Below, one piece after another: positions 31,872 through 43,179 of a stretch of 64,000 nucleotides of DNA (positions are counted from its first letter, which is position 1; the number at the start of each line of letters is the position of its first letter). The notes under the pieces were generated by a model. It was given only the letters and a program-made list of their open reading frames with translations, had not been told where the DNA came from and made no database searches. Origin of the DNA: Sepioteuthis lessoniana (Eukaryota > Mollusca > Cephalopoda > Myopsida > Loliginidae). The DNA is taken from assembly GCA_963585895.1 (NCBI GenBank), contig OY757916.1, positions 20,467,060 to 20,531,059 on the forward strand. The letters are read 5' to 3'. A program made the position numbers and the translations under genes.

Positions 31872-34393
31872 CAATCCCTCCTCTCAAGTTTCAATTCTTA
31901 AGCAGAGTTTAATAGGGTTCAGAGTTTTGCTTCTAGACTAATTGCTTCACCAAGGCTGAAGAAACCAGTCTGCCGTACTATTTACCCATAGCTGGAGAGA
32001 GAATTGGATTCATACCTTACCCAAGGGTATTAGAGCTGTGTGAAATGCGATCAGTCTCGGGTAGGATATGACACAAGGTCAATTCTTAAGCAGAGTTTAA
32101 TAGGGTTCAGAGTTTTGCTTCTAGACTAATTGCTTCACCAAGGCTGAAGAAACCAGTCTGCCGTACTATTTACCCATAGCTGGAGAGAGAATTGGATTCA
32201 TACCTTACCCAAGGGTATTAGAGCTGTGTGAAATGCGATCAGTCTCGGGTAGGATATGACACAAGGTCAATTCTTAAGCAGAGTTTAATAGGGTTCAGAG
32301 TTTTGCTTCTAGACTAATTGCTTCACCAAGGCTGAAGAAACCAGTCTGCCGTACTATTTACCCATAGCTGGAGAGAGAATTGGATTCATACCTTACCCAA
32401 GGGTATTAGAGCTGTGTGAAATGCGATCAGTCTCGGGTAGGATATGACACGAGGTCAATTCTTAAGCAGAGTTTAATAGGGTTCAGAGTTTTGCTTCTAG
32501 ACTAATTGCTTCACCAAGGCTGAAGAAACCAGTCTGCCGTACTATTTACCCATAGCTGGAGAGAGAATTGGATTCATACCTTACCCAAGGGTATTAGAGC
32601 TGTGTGAAATGCGATCAGTCTCGGGTAGGATATGACACAAGGTCAATTCTTAAGCAGAGTTTAATAGGGTTCAGAGTTTTGCTTCTAGACTAATTGCTTC
32701 ACCAAGGCTGAAGAAACCAGTCTGCCGTACTATTTACCCATAGCTGGAGAGAGAATTGGATTCATACCTTACCCAAGGGTATTAGAGCTGTGTGAAATGC
32801 GATCAGTCTCGGGTAGGATATGACACAAGGTCAATTCTTAAGCAGAGTTTAATAGGGTTCAGAGTTTTGCTTCTAGACTAATTGCTTCACCAAGGCTGAA
32901 GAAACCAGTCTGCCGTACTATTTACCCATAGCTGGAGAGAGAATTGGATTCATACCTTACCCAAGGGTATTAGAGCTGTGTGAAATGCGATCAGTCTCGG
33001 GTAGGATATGACACAAGGTCAATTCTTAAGCAGAGTTTAATAGGGTTCAGAGTTTTGCTTCTAGACTAATTGCTTCACCAAGGCTGAAGAAACCAGTCTG
33101 CCGTACTATTTACCCATAGCTGGAGAGAGAATTGGATTCATACCTTACCCAAGGGTATTAGAGCTGTGTGAAATGCGATCAGTCTCGGGTAGGATATGAC
33201 ACAAGGTCAATTCTTAAGCAGAGTTTAATAGGGTTCAGAGTTTTGCTTCTAGACTAATTGCTTCACCAAGGCTGAAGAAACCAGTCTGCCGTACTATTTA
33301 CCCATAGCTGGAGAGAGAATTGGATTCATACCTTACCCAAGGGTATTAGAGCTGTGTGAAATGCGATCAGTCTCAGGTAGGATATGACACAAGGTCAATT
33401 CTTAAGCAGAGTTTAATAGGGTTCAGAGTTTTGCTTCTAGACTAATTGCTTCACCAAGGCTGAAGAAACCAGTCTGCCGTACTATTTACCCATAGCTGGA
33501 GAGAGAATTGGATTCATACCTTACCCAAGGGTATTAGAGCTGTGTGAAATGCGATCAGTCTCGGGTAGGATATGACACAAGGTCAATTCTTAAGCAGAGT
33601 TTAATAGGGTTCAGAGTTTTCCTTCTCCTAGACTAGATGCCTCACAAAGGCTGAAGAAACCAGTCTGCCGTACTATTTACCCATAGCTGGAGGGAGAATT
33701 GGATTCATACCTTACCCAAGGGTATTAGAGCTGTGTGAAATGCGATCAGTCTCGGGTAGGATATGACACGAGGTCAATTCTTAAGCAGAGTTTAATAGGG
33801 TTCAGAGTTTTGCTTCTCCTAGACTAATTGCTTCACCAAGGCTGAAGAAACCAGTCTGCCGTACTATTTACCCATAGCTGGAGAGAGAATTGGATTCATA
33901 CCTTACCCAAGGGTATTAGAGCTGTGTGAAATGCGATCAGTCTCGGGTAGGATATGACACAAGGTCAATTCTTAAGCAGAGTTTAATAGGGTTCAGAGTT
34001 TTCCTTCTCCTAGACTAGATGCCTCACAAAGGCTGAAGAAACCAGTCTGCCGTACTATTTACCCATAGCTGGAGGGAGAATTGGATTCATACCTTACCCA
34101 AGGGTATTAGAGCTGTGTGAAATGCGATCAGTCTCGGGTAGGATATGACACAAGGTTAATTCTTAAGCCGAGTTTAATAGGGTTCAGAGTTTTCCTTCTC
34201 CTAGACTAGATGCCTCACAAAGGCTGAAGAAACCAGTCTGCCGTACTATTTACCCATAGCTGGAGGGAGAATTGGATTCATACCTTACCCAAGGGTATTA
34301 GAGCTGTGTGAAATGCAATCTGTCTCGTCAGGATTTGAACTCGTGTCGCCGTGTTCATTTCCTACGACGATAACAATTACATCACAGGGACCT
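31872..34393 (-). repeat. Single SINE C whose body expanded into a 188-bp satellite
   Basis: Unit starts are at 31,891, 32,079, 32,267, 32,455, 32,643, 32,831, 33,019, 33,207, 33,395 and 33,583 (188 bp apart), then 33,774, 33,965 and 34,156 (191 bp apart). The unit is the reverse complement of the SINE C body and tail. Before 31,891 stands the end of the C tail ('ccaatccctcctctc'). After the last unit the sequence runs into the C tRNA-like head (B-box complement 'caggatttgaactcgtg' near 34,331, A-box complement to 34,393). The first nine units are almost identical; the head-side units keep the ancestral 'cttctcctagactag' form. Confidence 0.95.
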
Positions 34394-34735
34394 CCATCAA
34401 TCAACCAATCAATCAACCAATCAATCAATCTTCTTTCGTTACTTGTCAATTTGTGCAAGAAAAAAAAAAGGTTTCTTTCAATATTGAAGAACTTTAAAAA
34501 TTTTAATCTAATTATGTCTACTTTTAGCTTTGAACAAAAACGGGGTCTACGGGAGTGTGCACATCATTCTTGGATATTCTTTGTTACAAGAGGACCTTTT
34601 TTTCTTTGTTATCTGGATAATACCATTCAGAAAATTTGCTTATTTAAGAAAAAAACGTCGTAACAAAGAAAAAATATTGTAATGAAACAAAAAGAAATAA
34701 AACTAATCAACAAATAAATACGAACATACGAACAT
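34394..34735. other. Unique stretch with (TCAA)-type repeat
   Basis: A short TCAA/CCAA repeat at about 34,397-34,430. A 116-codon frame from 34,313 starts inside the SINE head and is not a gene. Confidence 0.5.
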
Positions 34736-35575
34736 ACGAACAAAACGAAGTTAAGCAAACGAGAAAATCCGCAGCAAAGTTATGACGAAAACTTTAACGG
34801 TTGGTTAATTTTTACGCGCATGCGTATTGCGTCCTTCTAAGTCTGCTGCTTTCCTAATTTCTCACAGATGTCATAGTGTTATCGCTGTGATTCTGTGATC
34901 CTAGCGAATCGACAATTTCGTTTCGAATATATTTGTTCGGTCTGCTGGGCCTTTTCTTTTTTGAATTTCACGACAACCAGCTTAGCGTGTCGGTCTTTGC
35001 GAGGAAGAGGAAATGAAACTCCAGGCGCAGACATTTGTTGAAAATCTTCTGACGATAGGTGTTAATTTATTGGAAATTCTTCGCTTTTGCCGCCGAATAA
35101 CTTAGCTGAATAACAATCGAAGTAACGGAAAGCAAGGAGAAGTTAGTAAAAATTTATTAGAAAGCCACAGATCATTTGCTTGACTTGAAATCGGTTGGAT
35201 TGTGACGGAAACTGTACGAATCTGTGGCCATATTCCGAATGGTCAGCAAGCAGATGATCATGCTTGATTGGTAGCCAATGAGAATTCCTGGGCATTGAAC
35301 TGTCGACATAAATATCAAGGAAACGTGGCCAAGCAATAATTTCTTTTTTCCTATCTTGGGATCTACCCAGTTAAAAGAGAATGAAAACAAAAGACGACAG
35401 ACAGGAAATATGGAGGCTGAATCAGAAACAAGGGAAACATTTTGTTTATTTCTTTCTCCGCCCTCCATATTTATTTAAGAGACTTTATTTGTTCTGGGCA
35501 TGCGCGCTGTTGACTTTTGATTGTAGGATGGGCCTTAAGATATGCCTTTTAGTTTTTGGCACGTTCGATTAGTTA
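34736..35575. promoter_or_regulatory. CpG-richer unique island with NRF1-like and CCAAT motifs
   Basis: gcgcatgcgt (34,816-34,825) and gcatgcgcgc (from 35,498) resemble NRF1 sites. Between them an inverted CCAAT pair, ATTGGTAGCCAAT (35,267-35,279), resembles a double NF-Y site. The island contains no recognised repeat. It may be a CpG-type or bidirectional promoter, but no coding exon is identifiable nearby. Confidence 0.3.
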
Positions 35576-36060
35576 AATATTTGTCAGTATGAGTAAAGGA
35601 ATTCGACTAACATAAAAGAGAAGACATTAAGTAGAAAAGTGCAGAACATTGTGAATATACAAAGAAACAAAGAGAAATAAAGAAGAAAATATAAAATCAA
35701 TAATCAGAAAGAATTCTGACCTGAGTACGCTCAAGTCAAAAATTAGAGAATTGTAAAAATGTACACAAGACTAAATTTTTTTAAAAGATACTTATAAATT
35801 TCCTTCCACAATATAAGCATTAACAATTTTCCCTAATAATGAAGACGTCTGTTTAAAGAATAGTTAAACAGAATTCTACATTCACTCATTCAAATTTGAT
35901 ATTTCAAATTTCGTTCATCCAGATTTAAAATTTTGACATGTAGGCTCTTTTTTCTGAAATGAGAGAAGCCTACGTGTTACTCCCTTTTATCTATGTCAAT
36001 TTGCCCGCATCTATCTATCCATATATCTATGAAGAATAATAGAAAATGAAAGTTTTCCAT
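35576..36060. other. Unique AT-rich stretch
   Basis: Nothing recognised. Confidence 0.5.
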
Positions 36061-36062
36061 AT

Positions 36063-36181
36063 CTGATTAATTAATTTATGATGGTAATTTATGATTTTTC
36101 TCCATTATAAAGTCCTGATGAAGGTTTCATAAAACCGAAACATTTTAATGTTGACTTTACCATCATAAATTAATTAATCAG
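36063..36181 (+). ncRNA. Candidate hammerhead ribozyme inside a perfect 23-bp inverted repeat
   Basis: Core CTGATGA (36,115-36,121), stem II GGTTT/AAACC with loop CATA (36,123-36,136), GAAA (36,137-36,140), stem III CAT(T)/(A)ATG (36,141-36,150) and cleavage triplet GTT (36,150-36,152). After it, GACTTTA (36,153-36,159) pairs with TAAAGTC (36,108-36,114) immediately before the core: a 7-bp stem I. One unpaired A (36,122) follows the core. The whole motif sits between arms 36,063-36,085 and 36,159-36,181 that are exact reverse complements. Penelope-like elements carry hammerheads near such inverted repeats (family knowledge). Activity is inferred. Confidence 0.6.
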
Positions 36182-36183
36182 AA

Positions 36184-36690
36184 CGGTAGCGCCTGATAGA
36201 GCCCTATCTATGAGTTAAATAGAACTAACTGTATACGTATGATAAACTGAATTGTTTGAATTAGAACTGTTTGACTAAACTGAATAGCTTGAAATAGAAA
36301 TGTTTTTGACAATTACACTGTACTTACACTTAAACTGCATACTTATGCTAAACTGAATTGTTTGAAATGGAACTGTTTTGACATTGAAACTCTACTTACA
36401 CTAAACTGAATTGTTTAATATAGAACTGTTTTGACATTTAACTGTGTGTAAACAAAATCTATACTTATACTAAACTGAATTAGCTGAATTAGAACTGTTT
36501 GAATAAACTGAATAGCTTGAAATAGAAATATTTTTTGACAATTAAACTGTGTACTTATGCTAAACTGAATCCTTTGAAATAGAACTATTTGCATAAAAAT
36601 CGATTTGGCGTTAAATAACTCACAGAGACTGATATGCCATAAAACCAACCAACCAACCAACCAACCAACCAACCAACCAACCAACTCTTT
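36184..36690 (+). repeat. SINE B, 5'-truncated, with (AACC)n tail
   Basis: It begins in the conserved block ('ggtagcgcctgatagagccc'). Several 'ctgaattgtttgaaatagaac' type subrepeats follow, then the hairpin 'ggcgttaaataactc' to 'gatatgcc' and a long (CCAA)n tail at 36,645-36,685. It starts 3 bp after the ribozyme's inverted repeat. Confidence 0.85.
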
Positions 36691-36954
36691 TAATTTCAAA
36701 CCAACTAACTGCATATACTTCAACTATGAATTTTATAAGGTTAAGCAGTTTAACCGAGAGTTCTTGTGGATGGGCACCTCTGGCACCGGATAAAATTAAC
36801 TAAATACGAAAATTTCAAAGAACAGATCTAAAATACATAATAGATATTAAGGAAATATCACAATATCATTTACCAAAAAATGAAGATTATCTGAGGCAAA
36901 TTTCTATTTTTCAAATTATTTAGATTTTGAAAATTGGGACATGACCTAATCGAA

Positions 36955-37081
36955 GGGCACCTCGGATACTGTAATGGTTAGCAAGCTTGACTAGCAAACC
37001 TGCAAGAGTGAGTTCGAGTCTCATTGGGTGCCCCATTCATTCGGCCTTGTGCCGCATCGAAGCAAAGAGCTTCGTAAATTA
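36955..37081 (+). repeat. SINE G, full copy with 15-bp TSD
   Basis: A 127-bp copy flanked by catgacctaatcgaa (36,940-36,954) and catgatctaatcgaa (37,082-37,096). A box 'actgtaatggttagcaag', B box 'gagttcgagtctc', then 'ggccttgtgccgcatc' and a terminal gaagc...gcttc hairpin. Confidence 0.88.
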
Positions 37082-37164
37082 CATGATCTAATCGAAATTA
37101 AACAAACGAAAAAAAATGAACCATTGAATTAACATTACATTTTTGTTAGAAGGACAAGTGCCGA

Positions 37165-37577
37165 TATTTGTCGCTGCCTCCCACCAGACACGACTTGACA
37201 CAAGGTCAAAAGCCCGAAGGCCAATTAAAGTGGGGATAAAGGGGAGGGGAAGGTCGGGAACGAGCTGAGACTCGAACCCTGCTTGTCTGTGCTCCTCATC
37301 GGCTCACTTAGTGCAATGTGAGCCTGATGAGGCAAGCAGTTTCACGAACCCAAATGTGGGTCCGGGCACGTATGCCAGTTTGCGGCTTAAACTAGACGCA
37401 TGGTCTAGTGCCGTACAAGGGGGACAAAGGAGACAAAAATGCAGCTCGCCCACCCGAAGGTAGCCTAGTCGAAATTAATTAATTAAAGGCCCCAAGTCTG
37501 CCATTGTTCCTTTTCCAGGGCCACGCTCCGGACCGAAGTCCAGAACAGGCCCCGGGGCGCTCGCCGGGGGCGTGCCC
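37165..37577 (-). repeat. SINE D, full copy with perfect 18-bp TSD
   Basis: A 413-bp copy flanked by tagaaggacaagtgccga (37,147-37,164 and 37,578-37,595). B-box complement 'gagactcgaaccctgc' at about 37,266; 3' end at the left with the complement of the CCTTGTG tail. Its right end has a very GC-rich 60-bp segment. Confidence 0.92.
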
Positions 37578-37632
37578 TAGAAGGACAAGTGCCGACTATA
37601 AGTCTTGTTTGGCAATTTTCTTAATTACATTT

Positions 37633-38465
37633 TGAAGAAAAGTCATTTCAGCTTAAGACGGGCAGTTTACAGCAACATGAAGAAATATCAAATAATTTCT
37701 CTATGTGTTTTTAAATTCTTTTTGCTTTAATTGTAAACAAACATGTTTCGAATAAATGCCACTGATTTCAAAAATTCAAAAATATGTAAATCTTTTTTAC
37801 TTTCTTTTTTAAATGAATAAGTTTGTTGCATAAAAATACCAAAGAACTAATTAATTTTACAATTCTAAACAAATAGTTTCATTATCGAATAATATGAATA
37901 AACACAAGCGTTTATGACGGTGAAAACTTAAATAATAATGATCTAAAGGAAGTTCTGTAGAAAAGATTCAGAAATAAAATATATTCATTTTGCTTCCGTT
38001 GATTGAAATGAAATTTTATAGTGTTTTATTGAGAATCAAACTTAGTCTAATTTCTTCCATTGAAAAATAACAAAACCTGAATTTCGTAGGTGAGAAATAA
38101 GAGTAAGAACTTTGACAGCCACTAATGACTTAAATACATTATATTTTATTTTCCTTTTGCCTTTAAACGAGTAAATAATTTCATATCATTTATAATTCTG
38201 CTGTGTGTCCATTGGATTTATTGAGAACGAGGCAAATGCTACAACTGGAAAACAATAATACATGATACATTTGTTTTCTATGAGAGAAATGAATTTTTTC
38301 ACGGTATTAAATCTTTCGCTGATCCCTGAAATGACATTCCAAATTTTCATCTTTTAACCGAAATTTAATCCTTAAAATTTCCTAAAAAAGATGGTAACGA
38401 CTCGGAGAAAAATGTCATTATTTATCAAAGTGTTATCAAATGTAATTATTATTAAATCATAATTA
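37633..38465. repeat. Segmental duplication, unit 1
   Basis: AT-rich unique sequence. Two blocks (37,633-37,895 and 38,360-38,465) recur in shortened form at 38,466-38,802. No coding potential seen. Confidence 0.8.
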
Positions 38466-38802
38466 AAGCAAAGTCATCTCAGTTTAAGACGGCAGTTTAC
38501 TGCAACATGAAGAAATGTCAAAGAATTTCTCCTGGTGTTTTTAAATTCTTTTCGCTTTGATTGTAAACAAAAATGTTTCGAATAATTGCCACTCATTTCA
38601 AAAATTTAAAAATATGTAAATTAAACAAGCTTTTTTACTTTCTTTTTTAAATGAATAAGTTTGTTGCATAAAAATACAATTCCAAACAAATAGTTTCATT
38701 ATCGAATAATATGAATAACCTAAATTTAATCCTTAAAATCATTTCCTAAAAATATGGTAACGTGAAAAATGTCATTATTTATCAAAGTATTATCAAATGT
38801 AA
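38466..38802. repeat. Segmental duplication, unit 2 (internally deleted)
   Basis: Diverged direct copy of unit 1 lacking about 460 bp of its middle. It is cut at the right by a SINE insertion, and the copied sequence resumes at 39,301. Confidence 0.8.
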
Positions 38803-39300
38803 AAAAAAAACCCGACTCATTGGTGGGGTGGGGTCCTCGTGGTGTAATGGTTAAAGCGATGGACTTCGGAATCGTAGTACGCGAGTTCGTACTCCAGTCG
38901 CGCTATTACGTTCACTTTCGGACAAATACCCTTGGGAAAGGTATGAACCCCCTTACTCCCTCCAGCTATGGGTTAAATAATACCACTACTGTTCTTCTAG
39001 GAGAATGGATTTGGCATTAATAACCTAAAAAGAGTTGATATGCCATTAAACAAAGAAACCAAACCAACCAAACCGGCTCATTGGCCCAGCGGGTAAAGTG
39101 TTCGCCAATGGTCCAGGTTGCGTCATACCAAAGACTTTAAAAATGATACTTCATACCTCCTTGCTTAACACTCAGCAATATAAGGTTCGTATCAAGAGTA
39201 AAGTGGAGCAATCCAGGGAAAGGAGTAGCACCCTCCCCTAAACCTCAGTGTAGTAGCCATTGAAAAGGGAGCCTTCTGGTCGCTCTCGACTATGGTCAAC
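38803..39300 (+). repeat. SINE F insertion carrying a SINE A at its 5' end; 15-bp TSD
   Basis: A perfect TSD tattatcaaatgtaa (38,788-38,802 and 39,301-39,315) encloses a poly-A stretch, the first bases of F ('ctcattgg'), a complete SINE A (38,828-39,075) and the rest of F (39,076-39,300). SINE F is internally shortened between its A and B boxes ('caatggtccaggttgcgtc'). Confidence 0.85.
38828..39075 (+). repeat. SINE A, full copy
   Basis: All A landmarks are present, from 'gtcctcgtggtgtaatgg' to 'gccattaaacaaagaaacc'. It entered the first bases of SINE F: 'ctcattgg' lies on both sides. Confidence 0.9.
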
Positions 39301-39357
39301 TATTATCAAATGTAATTATTATTAAATTATAATTATATTAAATTGTAATTATCTATT

Positions 39358-39606
39358 AAATGAGTAGAGTGTTCGCCAAAGGTCCGGGAGACCGGGGTTC
39401 AATCCCAAGTCGAGTCATACCAAAGGCTCAAAAAAAGGTACTTGATGCCACCTTGTTTAACACTCAGCATTATAAGGTGAGGATCAAGGGTAAAGTGGAC
39501 CAATCCAGGAAATGGAGTAGCGCCCTCCTCAACACTACGGTGTAGTAGCTATTGAAAAGGGAGCCTTTGCGTCACCCTCGACTATGGTCGCCAACTTTAT
39601 TTTTCT
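39358..39606 (+). repeat. SINE F, slightly 5'-truncated
   Basis: Begins 'gagtagagtgttcgcc', B box 'gggttcaatcccaag', F body, tail 'cgccaactttatttttc'. 'tattaaatg' is repeated around it. Confidence 0.85.
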
Positions 39607-40522
39607 TTATTTATTAAATGTAATTATTTATTAAATGTCATATTATTAATCAAGTGAAACCCCAACTTTCAGATTGAGTACAATACCACGGTTTCAAACT
39701 CGACCGATTGCACATACCTGTGTTTTGAACAAAACTGCTAATGACAAAGTATCGAGACTTCTGATCAAAAAGTACCAAGAATTAGACAATAGATGTCTAG
39801 ACAATAGTCTAGACATCATCACTTTACCTAAGCTGTTCAGCTGTGAATATATCCTTATTCAAATTTTAAGATAAAAAAGATAAAAAGAATAAAGATTCAG
39901 TCGCGATACGTTTTGAACATACAGCGTATGGGATTACTGCATGAGCATTGGATTAAATGTACATACAAGAAAGGTTATTGTGTTAAAAAATAGATGTATT
40001 TGAAGTTTATCTGAAGAGTATCCAACAATTTAATAATAACGATAAAATAAAGCGGTCCTACATTTTTCCAAACAGTTTGCAAAATGATATTCTGAGATTA
40101 TCCAAGCAGATTCTTAATTTCATTTACGACGTTTGAAAGGCGATTTTAGTTTTCAGAAAAGCCAGTAGTCAAAGGGACCCAACTTTGAATTGTAGTTGTA
40201 GGGTGTTGACATATATACTGATGTAATGTTTTGCAAAAAACTTGACTTTACTCGTTTGGTCATTGTGAATGCGGCGGTCACATAGCACACATGTTCATAA
40301 TACCGGCGTCCCACAGCCGACTGAGTAAATCAATGGGAGAGTGTCTGTTTCAGCAGGTACAGTAAGATCTCCTTTGATTAGTCGTTAAAGTCACACAAAT
40401 GGTTTGCGAATCATTAAACCTGGCTTAACACGTCCCAGTCATGCTTCATCTCTCTGTCTATGTCAATTTGTATGTATGTATGTATGTATGTATGTATGTA
40501 TGTATGTATGTATGTATGTATG

Positions 40523-40564
<42 letters not shown>

Positions 40565-40628
40565 ATATAGCCTCTAATTAATAGGAGAATTAAAGAAATT
40601 GATAAGATGCTAATAAAAAATGTCAGTA

Positions 40629-40670
<42 letters not shown>

Positions 40671-40930
40671 ATATAGGCTCAAATTAAAAGGTGAATTAGA
40701 GAAACTAATAAGATGCTAATAAAAACACCTTTATGAAGAATATTAAAGTTGAAAGCAAGACCTTTTCATTTCAAATCTTCGTCTAAAAGAAGCCAAAAAA
40801 ATGAATTTATGAGATAATATAGAATAAATTTGAAAGAAAAATCACCAATTTGTAAAGCCAATGTCTTAACGACAATCGTTGTTGCAATCTTCATTTTCTT
40901 TTAACAAAAAACTCATTACCCACCTTCCAG

Positions 40931-40999
<69 letters not shown>

Positions 41000-41630
41000 C
41001 TGAAATCAACAAACAACTCTGAACTCAAAAATATTTTAGTTAACGCTTTTCAGAAGTAAAACATATTTCAGAAGACATTTCCTATTGTCAATTTCCTTGA
41101 AGCCCTATCCGAGCCTTTCCTTTGTTCCGGGACCAAACATACTATTTAAGGCTTCATGTCATGGCGTCAATGAGTACTTTGGGATGAGGACCAAGTATCC
41201 AGGGCTCTTTGATCGTTTGGGATTCAACTTAATAATCACACAAAGATCATCATCACAGAAAGAAAGGATCTGATTATTCTAATTATTTTTCTTAAAAAAA
41301 CTACGATTTTATTATTACACTTGCTATTCAAAATATAATTGTAATTATTTTTATTGCTTCTTATAATCTTTATAATTTATATCAACATCATTTTTAATAG
41401 TTGTAATAGCTGTTATAAGCATTATTAAGGCAATAATTACAATACTTATAATAACCATTATTACTACCAGTGTAATAAGCGTTATAAGCATTATCAAGGC
41501 AATAATTGCAATACTTATAATAACCATTATTACTACCAGTGTAATAAGCGTTATAAGCATTATTAAGATAATAATCGTAATACTTCTAATAATAATAATT
41601 GCAATAATCATTATTACTACAAGTCCAGTC
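39607..41630. other. Unique stretch with long microsatellites
   Basis: (TATG)n 40,471-40,523 runs into (TATC)n 40,524-40,564. A second (TATC)n at 40,628-40,670 follows a duplicated ~65-bp segment ('agatgctaataaaaa' occurs twice). (AAT)n lies at 40,931-40,997. Degenerate AT-rich repeats at 41,395-41,610 contain a ~70-bp tandem duplication. No gene recognised. Confidence 0.6.
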
Positions 41631-41631
41631 G

Positions 41632-42203
41632 GATGGAACTGCTGAATACACCGAGAGCATCTCTGCAGAGAGGTAAGCCCCCCCCGCCACCAACGAATGT
41701 CCTATATGTGACACTAAACAATCTGATAGAGTCCCCAGTCTTGGACTTTGGAGAATGGGAAGTACCTCTTCATTGTCATTACTCTCAGGTTCACTCTGAC
41801 CCCGGAGTGGTAGCTTCAGATAGAGTTCTATCGATAGGTCAGAACTGTTTGATCATTTAACTGTGTGTAAACAGATGACCGTTGTTTAATCGAATTGCTA
41901 GAAATGCATTTCAATATTCAGACCCATTTAACTGTGTGAACGAATGAGTAGTGTTGAATAGCAATACTTGTAACCACTTTACTGTATGCAAACAAATGAT
42001 TGATAGTAAATAGAACCATTTGTGTTAGAAATATTTGAAACTATTTAACTGTGAAAAGAAATGCGGTCAAGCTCATTTAAAAATGTTATCTAGAAAATGT
42101 TTACAAATCATATATATATTTGATATATATGTATAAACAGGCTTTGAGATTAAATAACCTACAATGGTTGATATACCATAAAACCAAACCAAACCAAACC
42201 ATT
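41632..42203 (+). repeat. SINE B, full length
   Basis: Head 'ccagtcggatggaactgctg', the block to 'ctatcgataggtcagaac', subrepeats of the 'actgtgtgtaaacag' type, the hairpin tail and an (AACC)n end. Confidence 0.85.
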
Positions 42204-42394
42204 ATTACTTCAGGGATTCTAATAAGTATTGCAATGATTATTACGACTATGACTGTAATCATTATAATAATCATAATTATCAATATTAAAATCATTATTG
42301 CCACAATGGTTATTATTAATATTATAAAAAAAATCCAGAGTACATGTGTTTTAAACTAAAAGGAGCCATCTCCATTTCAAGTGTCAAGCCTCTA

Positions 42395-42955
42395 AAATGG
42401 GTGACCAGTTCATATACCTCGGTAGCAATATCTCATCTACCAAAGGTGATGTCAACATACGCTTAGCGAAGCCATAGAATTCAATTAACAGGCTGTTGAT
42501 CTTATGGAAATCGAATGTATCCGATAAAGTAAAACAGGATTTTTCTTAAGCTGTAGCTGTGTCGGTACTACTATGTGGATGCACCACATGAACGCTAACA
42601 AGACGGATTGAGGAAAAGCTAGATGGGAACTACACAAGAGTGTTGCGTGCAGTCTTAAAAAAAAATCCTGGAAGGAACACCCAACAAAACAGCAGATGTA
42701 CGGCCACCTACCTCCTATCTTATAAATCATTTAAGTAAGACGAACAAGACATGCGGGGCACTACGGGAGATGTAACGGTGAACTCACAAGCGACTTTTTC
42801 CTATGGACTCCTACACACAGACGCGCCAGTGTTGGCCGATTAGGAAAGACTTACATTAGCTCAGTATAGCCTAGAAGACGTGCTTGGGGCGATGGATGGT
42901 GAGAGAGAGTCAGGGTAATCCATGCTGTCAGCACGAAATGATGATGATGATGAAT
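42395..42955 (+). pseudogene. LINE reverse transcriptase 3' remnant (second copy)
   Basis: Plus-strand relative of 22,946-23,477, with many frameshifts. The fragments 'ggtgaccagttcatatacct', 'cggattgaggaaaagctag', 'ccaacaaaacagcagatgta' and 'caagacatgcggggcacta' correspond to YLGS, RLEKKL, TKQQMY and RHAGH segments. It ends in the same (GAT)n tail. Confidence 0.85.
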
Positions 42956-43179
42956 TATCAATAAAAGAAATATAAGTAAGAGAACAAAGCAATGACAGCT
43001 TGGAAAACAGAACTGAAGAAGCCAGTTCAAATTCCAGTTGAAATATATTTAGAAAAAAAAAACAAAAAACTCAACTTATCCTGCCAGGGATCAAGTGACA
43101 ATAAGTCTCTAGAATGCCCCTAAATTGTCCTCGGCATCCTCGATTTCTATAAGTCTATTGTTCAAATAGATGCAATTCC

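Noticed and set aside
31872-34393. Possible CRISPR-like array because of regular spacing
   Set aside because: Units are contiguous 188-bp SINE-derived repeats with no unique spacers, and the sequence is clearly animal.
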